Origin: Erythrophleum ivorense
Taxonomy: Eukaryota; Streptophyta; Magnoliopsida; Fabales; Fabaceae
Length of the DNA stretch: 64,000 bases
Assembly (NCBI GenBank): GCA_026724425.1
Contig: JAIUCV010000011.1
Span: forward strand, 4,733,501-4,797,500
Direction of reading: 5' to 3'
Shown here piece by piece: positions 24,580 through 36,200 of this stretch. A program made the translations under genes and the position numbers. The notes beneath the pieces were generated by a model that did not search any database, had not been told where the DNA came from, and saw nothing but the letters and a program-made list of their open reading frames with translations. Numbering within the stretch: the first letter of the stretch is position 1; the number at the start of each line of letters is the position of its first letter.

Positions 24580-24667
24580 ACTTAAGTCATTCATTATAAG
24601 TTTAAACTCATCTTATTTAATTGAATGAATTTAGTATTTTGATCAAACTTGTTCATTTAATAAATAC
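24580..24667 (+). repeat. Direct repeat, right copy, flanking the virus-derived insert
   Basis: Near-identical to 21691-21780 (about three differences including one indel). The CACTA element starts 110 bases further right. Confidence 0.85.
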
Positions 24668-24777
24668 ATTAAACTTAAGCTAAAATTTTAACGCATTTAA
24701 TTTAAACAATTACAAATAACTTGGTTTAATTGGAGCCTTACGTTATACTATAATTTAAAAGCCAATAAGTTATTTTA

Positions 24778-27700
24778 TACTACCAAAAATAATAATATTT
24801 TGTGGCGGTTACTTTTAAATATAGCGATAGTTGGAAGCATTAGTAAAACCTTTAGTAGTAGTTGAAAATCTGCTGCTAAAAGCTTCAATATTGCCAATTG
24901 CAAGGACGACCCTTCTAATAAGTCTTTGGCAATGGTTGACACTAGACCTGATCATGGATTGAGAAGCCCGCCTGACCCAAAAAAATGGATATGAACTAAA
25001 AAAAAGTCTGAATATAAATAGGACATAGCTTGAGCTTTTTTAAAGCCTGGCTCGAGCCCACCCTTATTATAATTATTTTGTATATATTATTAATAAAATA
25101 ATATTATTAGAACATTTATTTATAACTATAGATATAAATAAAAAAGAATTATATAACATATATGGTTATTATTATTTTTTTACTTTTACTTATTGTATAA
25201 TATATTATTAGGAATAAATTATAATTCAAATAAAATAAATTATTAATAGTAATATTATTAGAAAAATTATTATTTTGAGATGTTTTACTATCTTTTATAT
25301 ATATATATATATATTCAAGTTATTTAAACTTTTTATAATTTTGTTATGAGTTATTTAGAATTTAAAATAAGAATAAAAGTATACCTCACAAGTAATGAAA
25401 TAAATAAATATATATATATAATATTTAAAACTAAAAAAAAGATAAAAATGCAACAACAAAAAATTTTATAAAACGAGCCTGCCCGGGCCCTTTTTAACTG
25501 GGCTTGAGCCCAGCCTAGTACTGTTCAAATAGTACCGAGCCAAGCCCAACCTATTTTTAAACAAGCCCGACCTGTAATCAGATCTAATTGACACACATGC
25601 TATAAATTTGACATGGAATGAATCATTTGTAGCAGCAGTTCCAACTGTCACTAATGTAACCATGCCCTCTTTTTTTTTTTTAACTCTAGATCATCTCTAA
25701 TAGTCCAATTTGGGCTTTTCTAATTTTTTTTTTCTTTTGAGAGTTTAAAATTTAAAATAAAAGGCAAAAATTGCAATTGCAAGAAAAAAAAAATTATCCT
25801 TCAAAAGTTTTAATTGTGCAATATAACTAAGATTTTTGAAATATAACTTTTTTATAGTTAATTTTTTTAATTGTGTAGTACAGCTTAAATTTTTTACTCT
25901 TACAATTACAATTTTTATCTTTTATTTTAAACTTTAAACCCTTAAAAGCAAAATAAGAATAAGAATAATAATAATAATAATTAGAAAAGCCCAAAACTAT
26001 GCTACTGCAAGGCGTACAGTAGGATCCCCTGCTACAAGGGATCTTGTCGCTTTTTTGTGTAGTATTTGAGCATAAATACAAATATAGCTAAATATAACTA
26101 GTATACAATAATGACAACAATTATAAATTTTCAGTTACAATTAAATATAAAATTAAATATAGAATGTGCAATAATATTGTTACAATTTTCAATTTAAAAA
26201 AATGTACAATGTAATTAAGTAGTTATAGTGGTTAAAAAAATTTAGTCTAATAAATCTAATTTACTTATTGAAGAAAGAGATATATTTCTCAATAATTGAT
26301 AAGGACATGCTGATAGGCTTATAATTTCTCCATTGTGAAAATGAACAAATATTGAAAACCACATATTGAAAAATATTGAAAACTACCGATCAATTTTTCA
26401 ATAAGTGGAAACAAAGTGCTTGCATTAAATGCTTGAAATCATCTGGGTATGTATAAATTTTAGCGTAGTGAACTCTAATTTGTTAAAGATTTTGTTGGTC
26501 TCAAAGAAAAAAGATAAAATATTTACATGTTCAAAAGTCTCTATAAACAATTTTAGTATCATAGATATTGCTTTGTCACTTATTATGCATAGGTACTTAG
26601 TGTGATGTAATTTCACCAAGAAGAACAATTTCGAATACTTATCATAACTTTTATATAAATTATGTTGTTAATCTCTAATTAACTCAAAGAAATTTGAACG
26701 CTCATAAGATATTTGATCTAATGGTAGAGATGCTATTTCAACTTTACACACACCCTTATCATGAAAGTGATGCCTAAATGCATCATTAATCATGTCTTAT
26801 ATGAGGTTATTAATAACAATCTTATCTTGAATCGCACGTGGCATCGAAGAAATTTCAATTACAATGTCTAGTACACTTGTTTTCTTGTGTCTAAAGTCAT
26901 ACATTACATCTTTAAGTTGCCATTCGTTAAAATTACATTTAGGACATAAACATATTATCCTACTTTCAACACTTTTATTATGAAATGCAAAATCTAAAAA
27001 TTTATTCAATCATTCCACATATTCAAGAATATTCTTAGGCCTTTCAATCCAAGACTTATCTATTCTTAAAAATAATATATCTAACATCAATTTAAGAATA
27101 TATTACTTAATACAATTAGAAAGAGATAAATGTACAAAAAAAACACCCCCACATAAGTTCATATACTGAGAAATAAGAACTTAAGAGAAATTTTTTTAAT
27201 TAGTATTATGGTCAAGTAAGTTTCACAATCAACACAAAATTAAGTTCATTTTTTAAGCAATAATACTCTCATATCTCAAATATTAGACAAAGTAATATTA
27301 GTAGAATTGAAGGAAGTGTAACTTGTAAGTCTCAAACATTAGAAAGTATTGTTATTTTAAAATTTTAAGTGTAGTATCAATAGATATAAAAATTCTAAAG
27401 AATAAATAATTATAAAAATCTAAGTAAACAAGACAATAAAAACACATTTATAGTTAGCTAGTAGTCAATACATAAAAAAAGGAGAAAGATCACAAATATT
27501 AGAAAACATAGAACTTATGGTGATATTGAAGTTTCTATAACATCATTATTCTAAAATTCTAAGTGTAGTGTTAGAGCTAAATAGCATATTAAAATAATTT
27601 GTTTGAATCAAATAAAAAAATTCAGGCATAAAAATTATAAAGAGTACAAAACGATATAAATCTGAGTAAACAACACATTAAGAACACATTTCTAGCTAGT

Positions 27701-28089
27701 GACCAATCAATACATCAAAAAAATTGAGAAAGATGGAAGATAATGCCTTTAAATGGTTGAAAATGGTAAAAATTCGTGAAAGGAAGTTGAAATCCAACAA
27801 AAAGAGGCAAACAGATGGCACGATGGTAGATTGACGATAGACAACATGTGCTACTGCCTCTTCATCAACAATAAGTGGCATGTGCGACTGACGAGAGAAT
27901 TCTAGATCTAAATCTATTCTACTAAGAGGCTCTAAATATTTTTTTAGACATTTAGTAATAGTTGCAATCACTGAAAAAAAAAAAGATTACACTTTTGCAG
28001 CGGTTGTCTAACAACCGCATTTAAATTCATTTTTACCCCAACTGCTGCTAAGAAATTGCCACAAAAAACATATTTTTTTTTCTAAAGTG
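24778..28089 (-). mobile_element. Decayed CACTA (En/Spm) DNA transposon, 3.3 kb
   Basis: The left end reads TACTACCAAAAATAATA and the complement of the right end reads CACTTTAGAAAAAAAAATA, both near the canonical CACTA. The two ends then share TTTTGTGGC(G/A) at nearly the same distance. The 3 bases outside both ends are TTA (24775-24777 and 28090-28092), a target duplication of the size typical for the superfamily. Subterminal GCGGTT/AGCAGC-type motifs (24803-24808, 24868-24873, 27996-28009, 28042-28049) are also characteristic. The transposase remnant lies inside on the minus strand. The element has lost most of its coding region. Confidence 0.7.
26425..27085 (-). pseudogene. CACTA transposase remnant, TNP2-like N-terminal part
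   Basis: Reading right to left, ...WIERPKNILEYVE... and NKFLDFAFHNKSVESRIICL, then CPKCNFNEWQLKDVMYDF, match the transposase-associated zinc-binding domain (PF13963-like) of En/Spm transposases. Later ...DMINDAFRHHF... and SKLFFLVKLHHTKYLC...ISDKAISMILKL match the start of the TNP2-like region that follows in the family. Stops and frame changes interrupt it and the catalytic core is missing, so it is inactive. Confidence 0.7.
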
Positions 28090-28306
28090 TTACAATATTA
28101 TGATTCCAATAATAGGTAAATTCTACCATTACAATAACAATTTTTTTACATTATGGCAGAAAAAATTTGAATCAATATTTTTTACACATTTGGTTATAAT
28201 TTTTATCTTTAATTTATGTATATTTAATGACTCCTTATCAATTTATTACTTGTAAATTTGAATAACTTAATAATCTATATAATAACCAGAGAGAGAGAGG
28301 AAACAC

Positions 28307-28504
28307 TTGCGACTTGTTTTTTATGTAAAAAATTAGAGATAAAAATAAAAAATAAAAAAATATAATTTTATAAATAAAAAATATTTATAATATTTTTATA
28401 TTTAATGATTTATAAATAATATTAAATAATAATTATAAAAATAAAAATAAAATTTTATCAAACCTTTTATTTTCTTCTCATTTTTCATGAGCAAACCAAA
28501 CAAG
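28307..28504. mobile_element. Small MITE candidate with CGACTTGTTT terminal inverted repeats
   Basis: CGACTTGTTTTTT at the left (28309-28321) and AAACCAAACAAGTCG at the right (28491-28505) form terminal inverted repeats of about 10-15 bases around an AT-rich 170-base core without an ORF. TTG flanks both ends and could be a 3-bp target duplication. This is non-autonomous if real. Confidence 0.4.
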
Positions 28505-29784
28505 TCGTTGAAGATCGTCAAGTATGACAGTGAGACAGAGGCTCTCTCTGGCCTCCTTTCCCGTTGTTGATTACCGTGAACAATAAAAATAAAATACCAA
28601 TTCAAACTTAAATTTCTATCGTCTACTATATAAACAACTACATACTTAAACACCTACTTATAACCTTTCCCCATCTTTTTCATTCTATATTGCAATTTGT
28701 TAATCATGCAAATGAATTATTTTTTTTTAAGAATAAAAACTAAGAATGTAAAAACACAAAATTACCCCTGTATAACATTATATTATATATAATAAAACGA
28801 GTAGTTATAATATTTTTCACAGGGACGCAGATCCCGCGAGGCAGGGGGTAAAATTCTTTTCCTTATTTCTAAATTTTAAACAGCAAAAAATTAATCTCCA
28901 TTCTCCACCCCAAAAAAATGTTTACTCCATCATCACTGTCATACAAGACAATCTTCAATTCTTCACTCACATATGGTGCCGGAGCACGTAGTGTCGGAGC
29001 CACATGCTGGTGAAGATGCACAAATACTCTCCTTAAATTTTATAAATTTTTATAAATAACAGTATTAAGTTTTGATATTATATCCATTTTAAAATTTTAA
29101 ATTTATTAAACTCACGTACAAGACAGTCTTCTTAACTTACATGAAATTTCTTTTCATTCAAGACAATCTTCACTCCATGAAATTTTGCAATGGCAAGCCC
29201 CGTAAATTTGAGTCAAAACGTAATGCATAATTTTTCTTTGAAAAAAAAAATTCCAACTTTTGGGTTTAAAGGTGATCCATACGAGATTATTGAATACCCA
29301 CTAGAATCCGTGAGCATCAAGCGCAAGATCTGAGGCAAACAGAGGAAATTAAAAATTTTAAAAAAATTATCACATCATAAATAATTTAAAAACAATAAAT
29401 CTACAATAAAAAAAACAAACCTCCTCGTTCCTAGCTTAATGTTAAAGCTGACATGGAGTGCGGGGCACCTATACCATTTATGAAACTAGGTTGACCGACC
29501 CCTGCCATTAATGGAACTCGATAACGTTCTGTTGAGTGAAAACTTATCATTTTTTGTTGACTTTAAATATGAGTGAAAAATTTTACATTAAATTGAAATA
29601 AATTAGTATCTTAAGATTTTAAATTAAAATATAATATTGAATTTATAAATATTTTTTCTTGCGAAGTTTAATAAATAATGAAATCTAGCAAGGTTTTCAT
29701 TAAATTTTTAAAACAATCTGGCAAAGAAGCAAGCAAGTGGTGCCAATTGTTTCATCTAAAAATTAAAATAATAAATTATTTAAA
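28505..29784. other. Intergenic stretch
   Basis: No supported gene. Contains GC-richer scraps (28822-28850, 28975-29020, 29455-29545) that I cannot assign, and an ORF at 28402-28653 that mostly overlaps the MITE candidate. Confidence 0.35.
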
Positions 29785-29989
29785 AAGTTATTATAGCAAT
29801 CCTTGTTCATAATTCTCTTCGATTCTTGACCCAAGGTTCGCTAGTTAAATGTTCTGATCAAATTGCCAGTAAGGTCCAGCAAGAAACCATAAAGAATATT
29901 CTAATCTCTGGGTATAAAGCCCGAAACTGTTATGTCATTGTGGGAACAACGATGGCCACAAGTACATTCATGATATGTTATACGTCCCT
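29785..29989 (+). pseudogene. Unrecognised coding-like fragment
   Basis: A 68-codon stop-free frame in otherwise stop-rich AT DNA, reading ...RFLTQGSLVKC...KVQQETIKNILISGY... and then a small-residue hydrophobic segment IVGTTMATSTFMICY that could be a membrane segment. It lacks a start codon at its left end and terminates at a TAA (29987-29989). It looks like an exon or a captured gene piece. I do not recognise the family. Chance cannot be excluded. Confidence 0.25.
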
Positions 29990-31345
29990 ACCATAACCTG
30001 GCAATCATTAATCACACCAAAAAATAAATCTAAGCTAGGTGCATCTATATAAAAAAAAAATTGATCAAGTTAATAATTAATAAAGAGAATAATATGTATT
30101 ATTAACATATTTATATATATAAGCTATTTATATATTATAAATTTATTATTTGCGAGTATTTTTTTCTTAACTTACGTTCAATTTTTTATGTATTTTTAAT
30201 TTTTCTTGAGTTAATAATTAATTAACATAACAATAAGTATTTTTAACATATTTATATATTTATGTTTAATTTTGCTACAAAATATTATAATAATAAAATT
30301 TTAAGTATACCATAAAAATATGAGAGAGTAGATTCTTAAAGTGAGTCATAAAAGAGATTTAGCTTTACAAAATTCAAAATATTCCTAGCATAATTTCTTT
30401 GAAAAGAGATGGAAAAACAGTTATGGCCGTTTTGCTGTACAATAAAAATTGGAAGAAAAAATAATTTGTTATAATATTTATTATTATATCCTTGTTATTA
30501 TAATTCATTAATGTCTATTTATTTTTATTATTTTTTAAAATAAATGTATAAAGGTTATTTTGTATATATTTTATTAACACTCTTATTCTCTATTTATTTT
30601 TATATTTAGCAATTATACATAATAAATAGTACTTTTAGAAGTTTCAACACTTAAAAAGGTCACGATTGACCAGCACTCTTTCCAGTTGTGGGGGAAAAGA
30701 AAGGGCCTGGTAATCCCCGTCCAAAGGAGAGAAAGTGAGGATTTGAATCATTAAAAAGAAAAAGAAAAAGAAAAAGAAGGAAGAAGAAGATAAATTCGAA
30801 TTGTTTAATGAGATAGTTTATACCTTAATTCCAATGGAATCACGGTGGCTAGTTGCTAACCTGCAGGAGACAATTTGTCAATATCAGAAACTTAAGAGGT
30901 AAGATAACATTCTTAAACACCCAATTACTTTTTCCCAAAATGAAAAGAAATTATTTTGCTACTAATAAATTTTGCTAAAGTGTTTTTTGCAAAATTTTGA
31001 ATTTGAATCTCAATCGAAATTAAATTAAAAAAAATAGTTTTGCTGAAATTTTAGGAATTGGCTGGAAAGTATTTCCCAAAAAAGGGGAAAATAACATAAT
31101 TTAGACCAAAGATCTTCCAAGCTGTCAAATATCAACAGCAAAAAATGTTGGAGCCGCAAGCAATTGAAATAAGTTGAAGAAACAGAAGAGCAAGAAAGAT
31201 GCTCTCAATTGGGAACCTTTGGAAGGGATATCCTCCCAGGGCTAGCAAGTGAAATATGACTTCGCAAGGTCAAAAAACACACAAGACCTCCATTTTTGAG
31301 TCATCAAGTTTCCAATCTTCATCCTCCTGCATTGATTCCAAAAAC
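29990..31345. other. Intergenic stretch upstream of hydrolase C
   Basis: AT-rich, no gene seen. A (AAAAAG)n-type purine run sits at 30753-30790. The last few hundred bases should contain the promoter of hydrolase C, without a clear TATA box. Confidence 0.35.
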
Positions 31346-31519
31346 AGGCGATTATGTTTAGATCTATAAGTCAAAAGCGAACCATCTTCAGTTTCTGCAA
31401 ATTCAATTTTTGTCAGGTAAGTCAATATGTCATCGAATACCCTTTTTCTTCTTCCCTCAAAATATCTGTGTCATTGGAAAGAAAAACGTCTGCTAGATCT
31501 ACCCTTTATTCCTTCAGGG
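31346..31519 (+). promoter_or_regulatory. Hydrolase C 5' leader with short intron ending next to the ATG
   Basis: TCAG|GTAAGT at 31413-31422 is a strong donor and TATTCCTTCAG ends at 31517, two bases before the ATG at 31520. An alternative ATG at 31427 would add 31 residues not shared with A or B, but it falls inside this intron, so 31520 is preferred. Confidence 0.55.
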
Positions 31520-33454
31520 ATGGTCTCCAGAACAGTCATAGTTTTGCTTATAGGTCTTCTGGGCATGGTTTATCAGGCCACTCAGCTTCCTCCTCCCACC
31601 CGCACCGATGAGTCGTCAAATGATGACGTGGTTTCACCAAGAATCAGACTCGGAGATGGAAGATATCTGGCTTACAGAGAGATAGGCGTCCCCAAGGAGA
31701 AAGCAAAACACAAGATAATCATTGTCCATGGATTTGGAAGCTCCAAAGAGATGAACTTTCTGGCACCCCAAGTACCAAAACTTGAATCCCTCTTCTCATT
31801 TTTCCTCTAATTTTTGTTGGATTTGGATCTGAATACCACTGTAGCTAAAAAAAACCCAGAATTTGATGTATAATTAAAATTAGGTATGAACAATTAGGGC
31901 AGATTTGATTGAAAAGTGTACTTAAGTGGAAGAAAGTATAAACCTTGAACAATCAGTACATTATGGTTCTGATTCATCGAAAGCATGAATTCTTTGCCCC
32001 TTTTTCCCCTTTAATTTGTATTGGATTTGAAGTATCTTTTCATACTTCCGGCTTAAAGAAGCATATCGCGATCCAATTGTGATCCAAATTTACTCCGAAT
32101 CTGCAGGAACTGATAGATGAACTGGGTATATATATTCTGCAATATGATCGGGCTGGATATGGAGAAAGTGATCCCAACCCAAAACGCTCACTGAAAAGTG
32201 AAGTACTTGACATTCAAGAACTTGCTGATCAGTTACAGATAGGACCAAAGTTTTATGTGGTTGGAGTCTCAATGGGATCCTACGCTACCTGGAGCTGTCT
32301 GAAGTACATCCCCCACAGGCAAATTTCATACTCCAGAATATGTATTTTGTTTTTGTTTTCTTCCTGTTTGTCTCAGTGGTTCAAAAAAAAAATAATCCTT
32401 AGTTTCACCTACAAGACCATTTGCGCAGGCTAGCAGGTGTGGCTCTAGTAGCTCCTGTCATCAATTACCAGTGGCCTTCACTTCCTGAGAGTCTGATAAA
32501 GGAGGACTACAGAAGGAAACTTATGAGGTGGGCTATGTGGCTTGCAAAATACTCCCCAACACTATTGCACTGGTGGGTGACTCAGAAATGGCTTCCCTCA
32601 GCTTCTGTAATTGAAAAAAACCCAAGATTCTTCAACAAAAAAGATATTGATATTTTAAAGATAATTCCTGGGTTCCCAATGCTTACCAAGGTAATTATAT
32701 AGTATTTTTATATTTTCCTATAATTTACCCTCCTTTGGATTGGTCCAAATCAGTTTGCGCTCCTTTAGTTCAAAGTGTCTCATTCAACTCCTCTGTGATT
32801 TGATCTGTTACCACTAAATCGTTTTGTCGTATTATCAGAGTTAATTTTAACAGAAATAGTCAGGCGAAAATTAAAATGAAAAACAATTTTATTGTTGAAA
32901 TTATGTTTCACTTATACTTTGAACAGTTTCATAGTCTTTTTAAGGCTATTAATGTGATTAAATTGACATTTTAAAATTGACACTGTCTACTCAATAACAA
33001 TATTCAAGATACAAGTGAAGCAGACACTTAGAATCTGCAATGCACTCTTTTGGTGAATTGACATAAGTCCTGTGTTTGAAGAGAATTTGTGATGATGATA
33101 TGTTTCTACTGGCAGGAGAGATTAAAGGAACAGGATGTTTTTGAGACACTGCGTCGTGACTGGATAGTGGCTTTTGGCAAGTGGGAATTTGACCCAACAG
33201 AGCTAAGCAATCCATTCCCTCAGAACACCACATTAGCTCACATTTGGCAGGGTTTTGAAGACAAGGTTGTGCCTTCTCAAATCCAGAGATTTGTTTCAGA
33301 GAAGCTACCCTGGATACGTTATCATGAAGTTCGAGATGGTGGCCATTTGATTATTCATTATAGTGGCTTATGTGAAGCCATTTTAAGAGCCCTTATACTT
33401 GGAGAAGAAAATGTTTCATATAGACCTAGATTGTCATCCACATTTGTATTTTAA
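31520..33454 (+). CDS. Alpha/beta-hydrolase family protein, paralogue C
   Basis: Four coding exons: 31520-31771, 32107-32318, 32429-32690, 33116-33454, giving 354 residues. The start matches A exactly in exon length (84 codons). The N-terminal hydrophobic segment (residues 3-17) is followed by SPRIRLGDGRYLAYREIGVP, HGF near 70-72, G-V-S-M-G with Ser139, Asp291 in WQGFEDKVVPS and His319 in DGGHL. The triad is complete. Intron 2 has the same GC donor (CACAG|GCAAAT) as A and B. The C-terminus is about 12 residues longer than A's and ends ...STFVF. The stop TAA (33452-33454) overlaps AATAAA (33453-33458). It lies 15 kb from B on the same strand, so the array was split by insertions or formed by a later copy event. 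The substrate is unknown. Confidence 0.9.
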
Positions 33455-35940
33455 TAAAAGCCATTATCTCATTATTGTCCAAAATATGTCTTTTTCGGAG
33501 GATGTCAATTATGTAAATTACATTTGTTGATTGGTAAGTTTGAATGGCAGAGAGAATGTCCAGTATGTAAATTACATTTGTTTGCTGAAACCTTGACGGG
33601 AAATGCAGTCATTAGTTTTGGCCATCCTACTCAAGTTCAGCAATAAGAAATCTTTACTGATTTGGGTTTCATTCTTTTGAGGAGTATTTTGATAGTAAAA
33701 TTCTAAATATATCAGGCCAATGTAGAGGAGTGTGATACTAAAATTGCTTATAAAAAAAGAAAGTGATGAGAACAAAGTCTGAAGATATAGAATGTAATGA
33801 AAAAGAAAATGCAGGAAACCTGAGTAGAATCATACTGGATAGATAGTAAGTTCAATAATATTCAGTGAGAAAGAATAACAAGGGCACAAATTTAATAAGC
33901 TGACAACCATATTTAACAGAGTGAGCCATTATTTACATTTCCATTTTTCTCTTTGCAAATCTTTGTCTCTGAAGCTTTTTATCGAACAATTGTAAGGCAT
34001 GAAGTGACAATGTAAAACGTACGGTAAACATAGTGCTCTCCGGAAGGGAGGAAAAGAAAATATATCTGGGAGACAATCTTATAGGCTAGGCTAGGCTAGG
34101 CTAGGCATAATTCTTAAATTCTGTGATAACAAATGTATGAATTTTAAAGGAGAAATGTTAGGAAGGATTGATTATTTTTACTTTTCGATTATACCTCAAG
34201 ATATATGTATAATTAGAAAATATTATTTATCATAAATTATAAAATAATTATATAATAAAAAATATAATTTTTTAAAAATTCCAACTCAGAAGGCAAAAGG
34301 TAAAAACAAGAAAGGGTTCGACGCAAATGGGTCTTCTGTATCGTATTCTATGCAGCTGGAAAAGAAAAATAAAAATTTTTAATATTAAAAGTTGTTTTTA
34401 AAATATTAGTCACATAGCTTATATTTATTTCTTTTTTTTACCCAACATATCTTTTATTTATTTTTCTTCAATTATATAATATACATTTATTCTTGTAGTG
34501 CAAAAAAAAAATCCAGATTGAGGTTCAACTCTCTCTTTCATTTAAAAAAAAAAAAAAGTGGCTTTCTAAACTTCGATATTTTGTGTATCAAGACCCCATG
34601 CATGTACTCGCGCAAAACAAAAATAATGTTGAAAAGTACAGCCAAATTTAAAAACATATAAAGCAAAAACGTGACGTATACTTCTAGCACATCAGATTTT
34701 TGGTTCATATTTTTATAACTTGAATTTATTTATCAGTTAAACAGTTTTAATCAAAGGCTATTAGAGTCATCTAACTTGAATTCAGATGTTATGGAAATCT
34801 TAATCTCATAAGGGATTGAAAGTTGGTAACATGGGGACTTATGTTTGTTTAAATATTATTAAGTAACATTATCTCTCTCTCTCTCTCTCTCTAAACAAAC
34901 TAAAATTTTGAGAACAGAACAATTTGTACTTTTAGGAGCTTAAATTTTTCATAACAACAAAAAATCTAGAGTTTTCTCTTGATAATTTCTTTTGTCAAAT
35001 ATCCGCTGATTAAAGTAGGTCCCCTTAATTATAAATAAAACAACTTATCCATTAACTTAATTTATTTTTCTAAAGAAAAGTAAAATTGCATAACACTCTT
35101 TCCGGTTCTTTTTTTTTTTTCATACATAAAAATAATATGATAGATAGGTTACTTTGATATTGTTGATTGATGCCCCTGTGGCATGTTTATATCCTTTATC
35201 ATTTTTGGAAAAGAGATTACTACAAATACAAGCTTCAGAAAAATTCAAACTACATAAATAATTAAAAAAAATTGTATTTGTTTATTTTTATCAATTCAAA
35301 CAAGTTGTGTTTTGATGAACTCTTTTTAATTTGCTCAGATCTTTAGGCAACTTCTCTTACAAATGAAGTGGGTAAGGAAATAGTGTCACCTAAAGCGACC
35401 TGAAAGGGTCTTTGTAAACCCCTTAAACAATAATCCTAACAAATTGTGTAAATAGCATCAAATTATGTATTTAAGATATGATGGAGATAGGACAAACTTC
35501 TCTCTTTGCTAGGACCTTGAAACCCAAGTATTATGGTAAGGTGTTTAAGGGATAATTAAATTCTCATTTAAATATAGCTTAAATGTGAAAGGGTATATAG
35601 AGAGATAGTTATTTAATCTGATCTAAATTAAGATTGCAAGTCAATAATGGTCACTGTATGCTATTGAATTCTTCTTTTGAATATAATAGTTTTGTTAAGA
35701 ATCTTATCCTGCATGATAAAAAAAATATGAAATATGGATAAGTTAAAGGCTTATTGTCCTTTCGAGGTTGTCTAACAAATGTTAAACATGCTTTCTCTAT
35801 CACAAAATAAAAAGACATTGTATTGGACAATAAGTAGTTTTAGGAATTATTTTGTTGCGCTGGTTATAAAATGTTAAAAGAATAGGTGAGTGACTCACCA
35901 AATGTTGCACTTATAAAATGGAGAATTTTAAGAAAATTGT
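33455..35940. other. Intergenic stretch after hydrolase C
   Basis: A local duplication of 'tatgtaaattacatttgtt' occurs at about 33511 and 33563. Five tandem TAGGC units lie at 34082-34106 and a (TC)n run at 34869-34891. No coding signal recognised. Confidence 0.45.
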
Positions 35941-36200
35941 GAGTGTCTTATCTCATTATTTTATTTCTTTGAAAGCTTTTAACCAATGATTTGCAATACA
36001 CATTATGGTCAAGTATCACCTAAGATTTGATAACTTTTGTCTTTTTTGTTATAGTAGTGACAAAATTATTAATCATCTATCTATAAAATGTTCTTTTGCT
36101 ATAATGATTTGGTTTGGTTTTCCTATGATCATTTGCACAAAGTTTTTCCAACCACAACATATACAAATGTGGTGTAGAATTTGCTTATAAATATATACAA
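35941..36200 (+). pseudogene. LINE remnant: RT zinc-binding domain piece
   Basis: An ORF at 36005-36190 contains FCLFCYSSDKIINHLSIKC, with the C-x2-C-x8-H-x4-C spacing and the following ..F..MIWF seen in the zinc-binding domain after plant LINE reverse transcriptases (zf-RVT). No reverse transcriptase or endonuclease was recognisable nearby, so it is a short decayed fragment. Confidence 0.4.

Noticed and set aside
31427..31519. Earlier ATG for hydrolase C giving 31 more residues
   Set aside because: Separated from the gene by a strong donor/acceptor pair and without counterpart in A or B.
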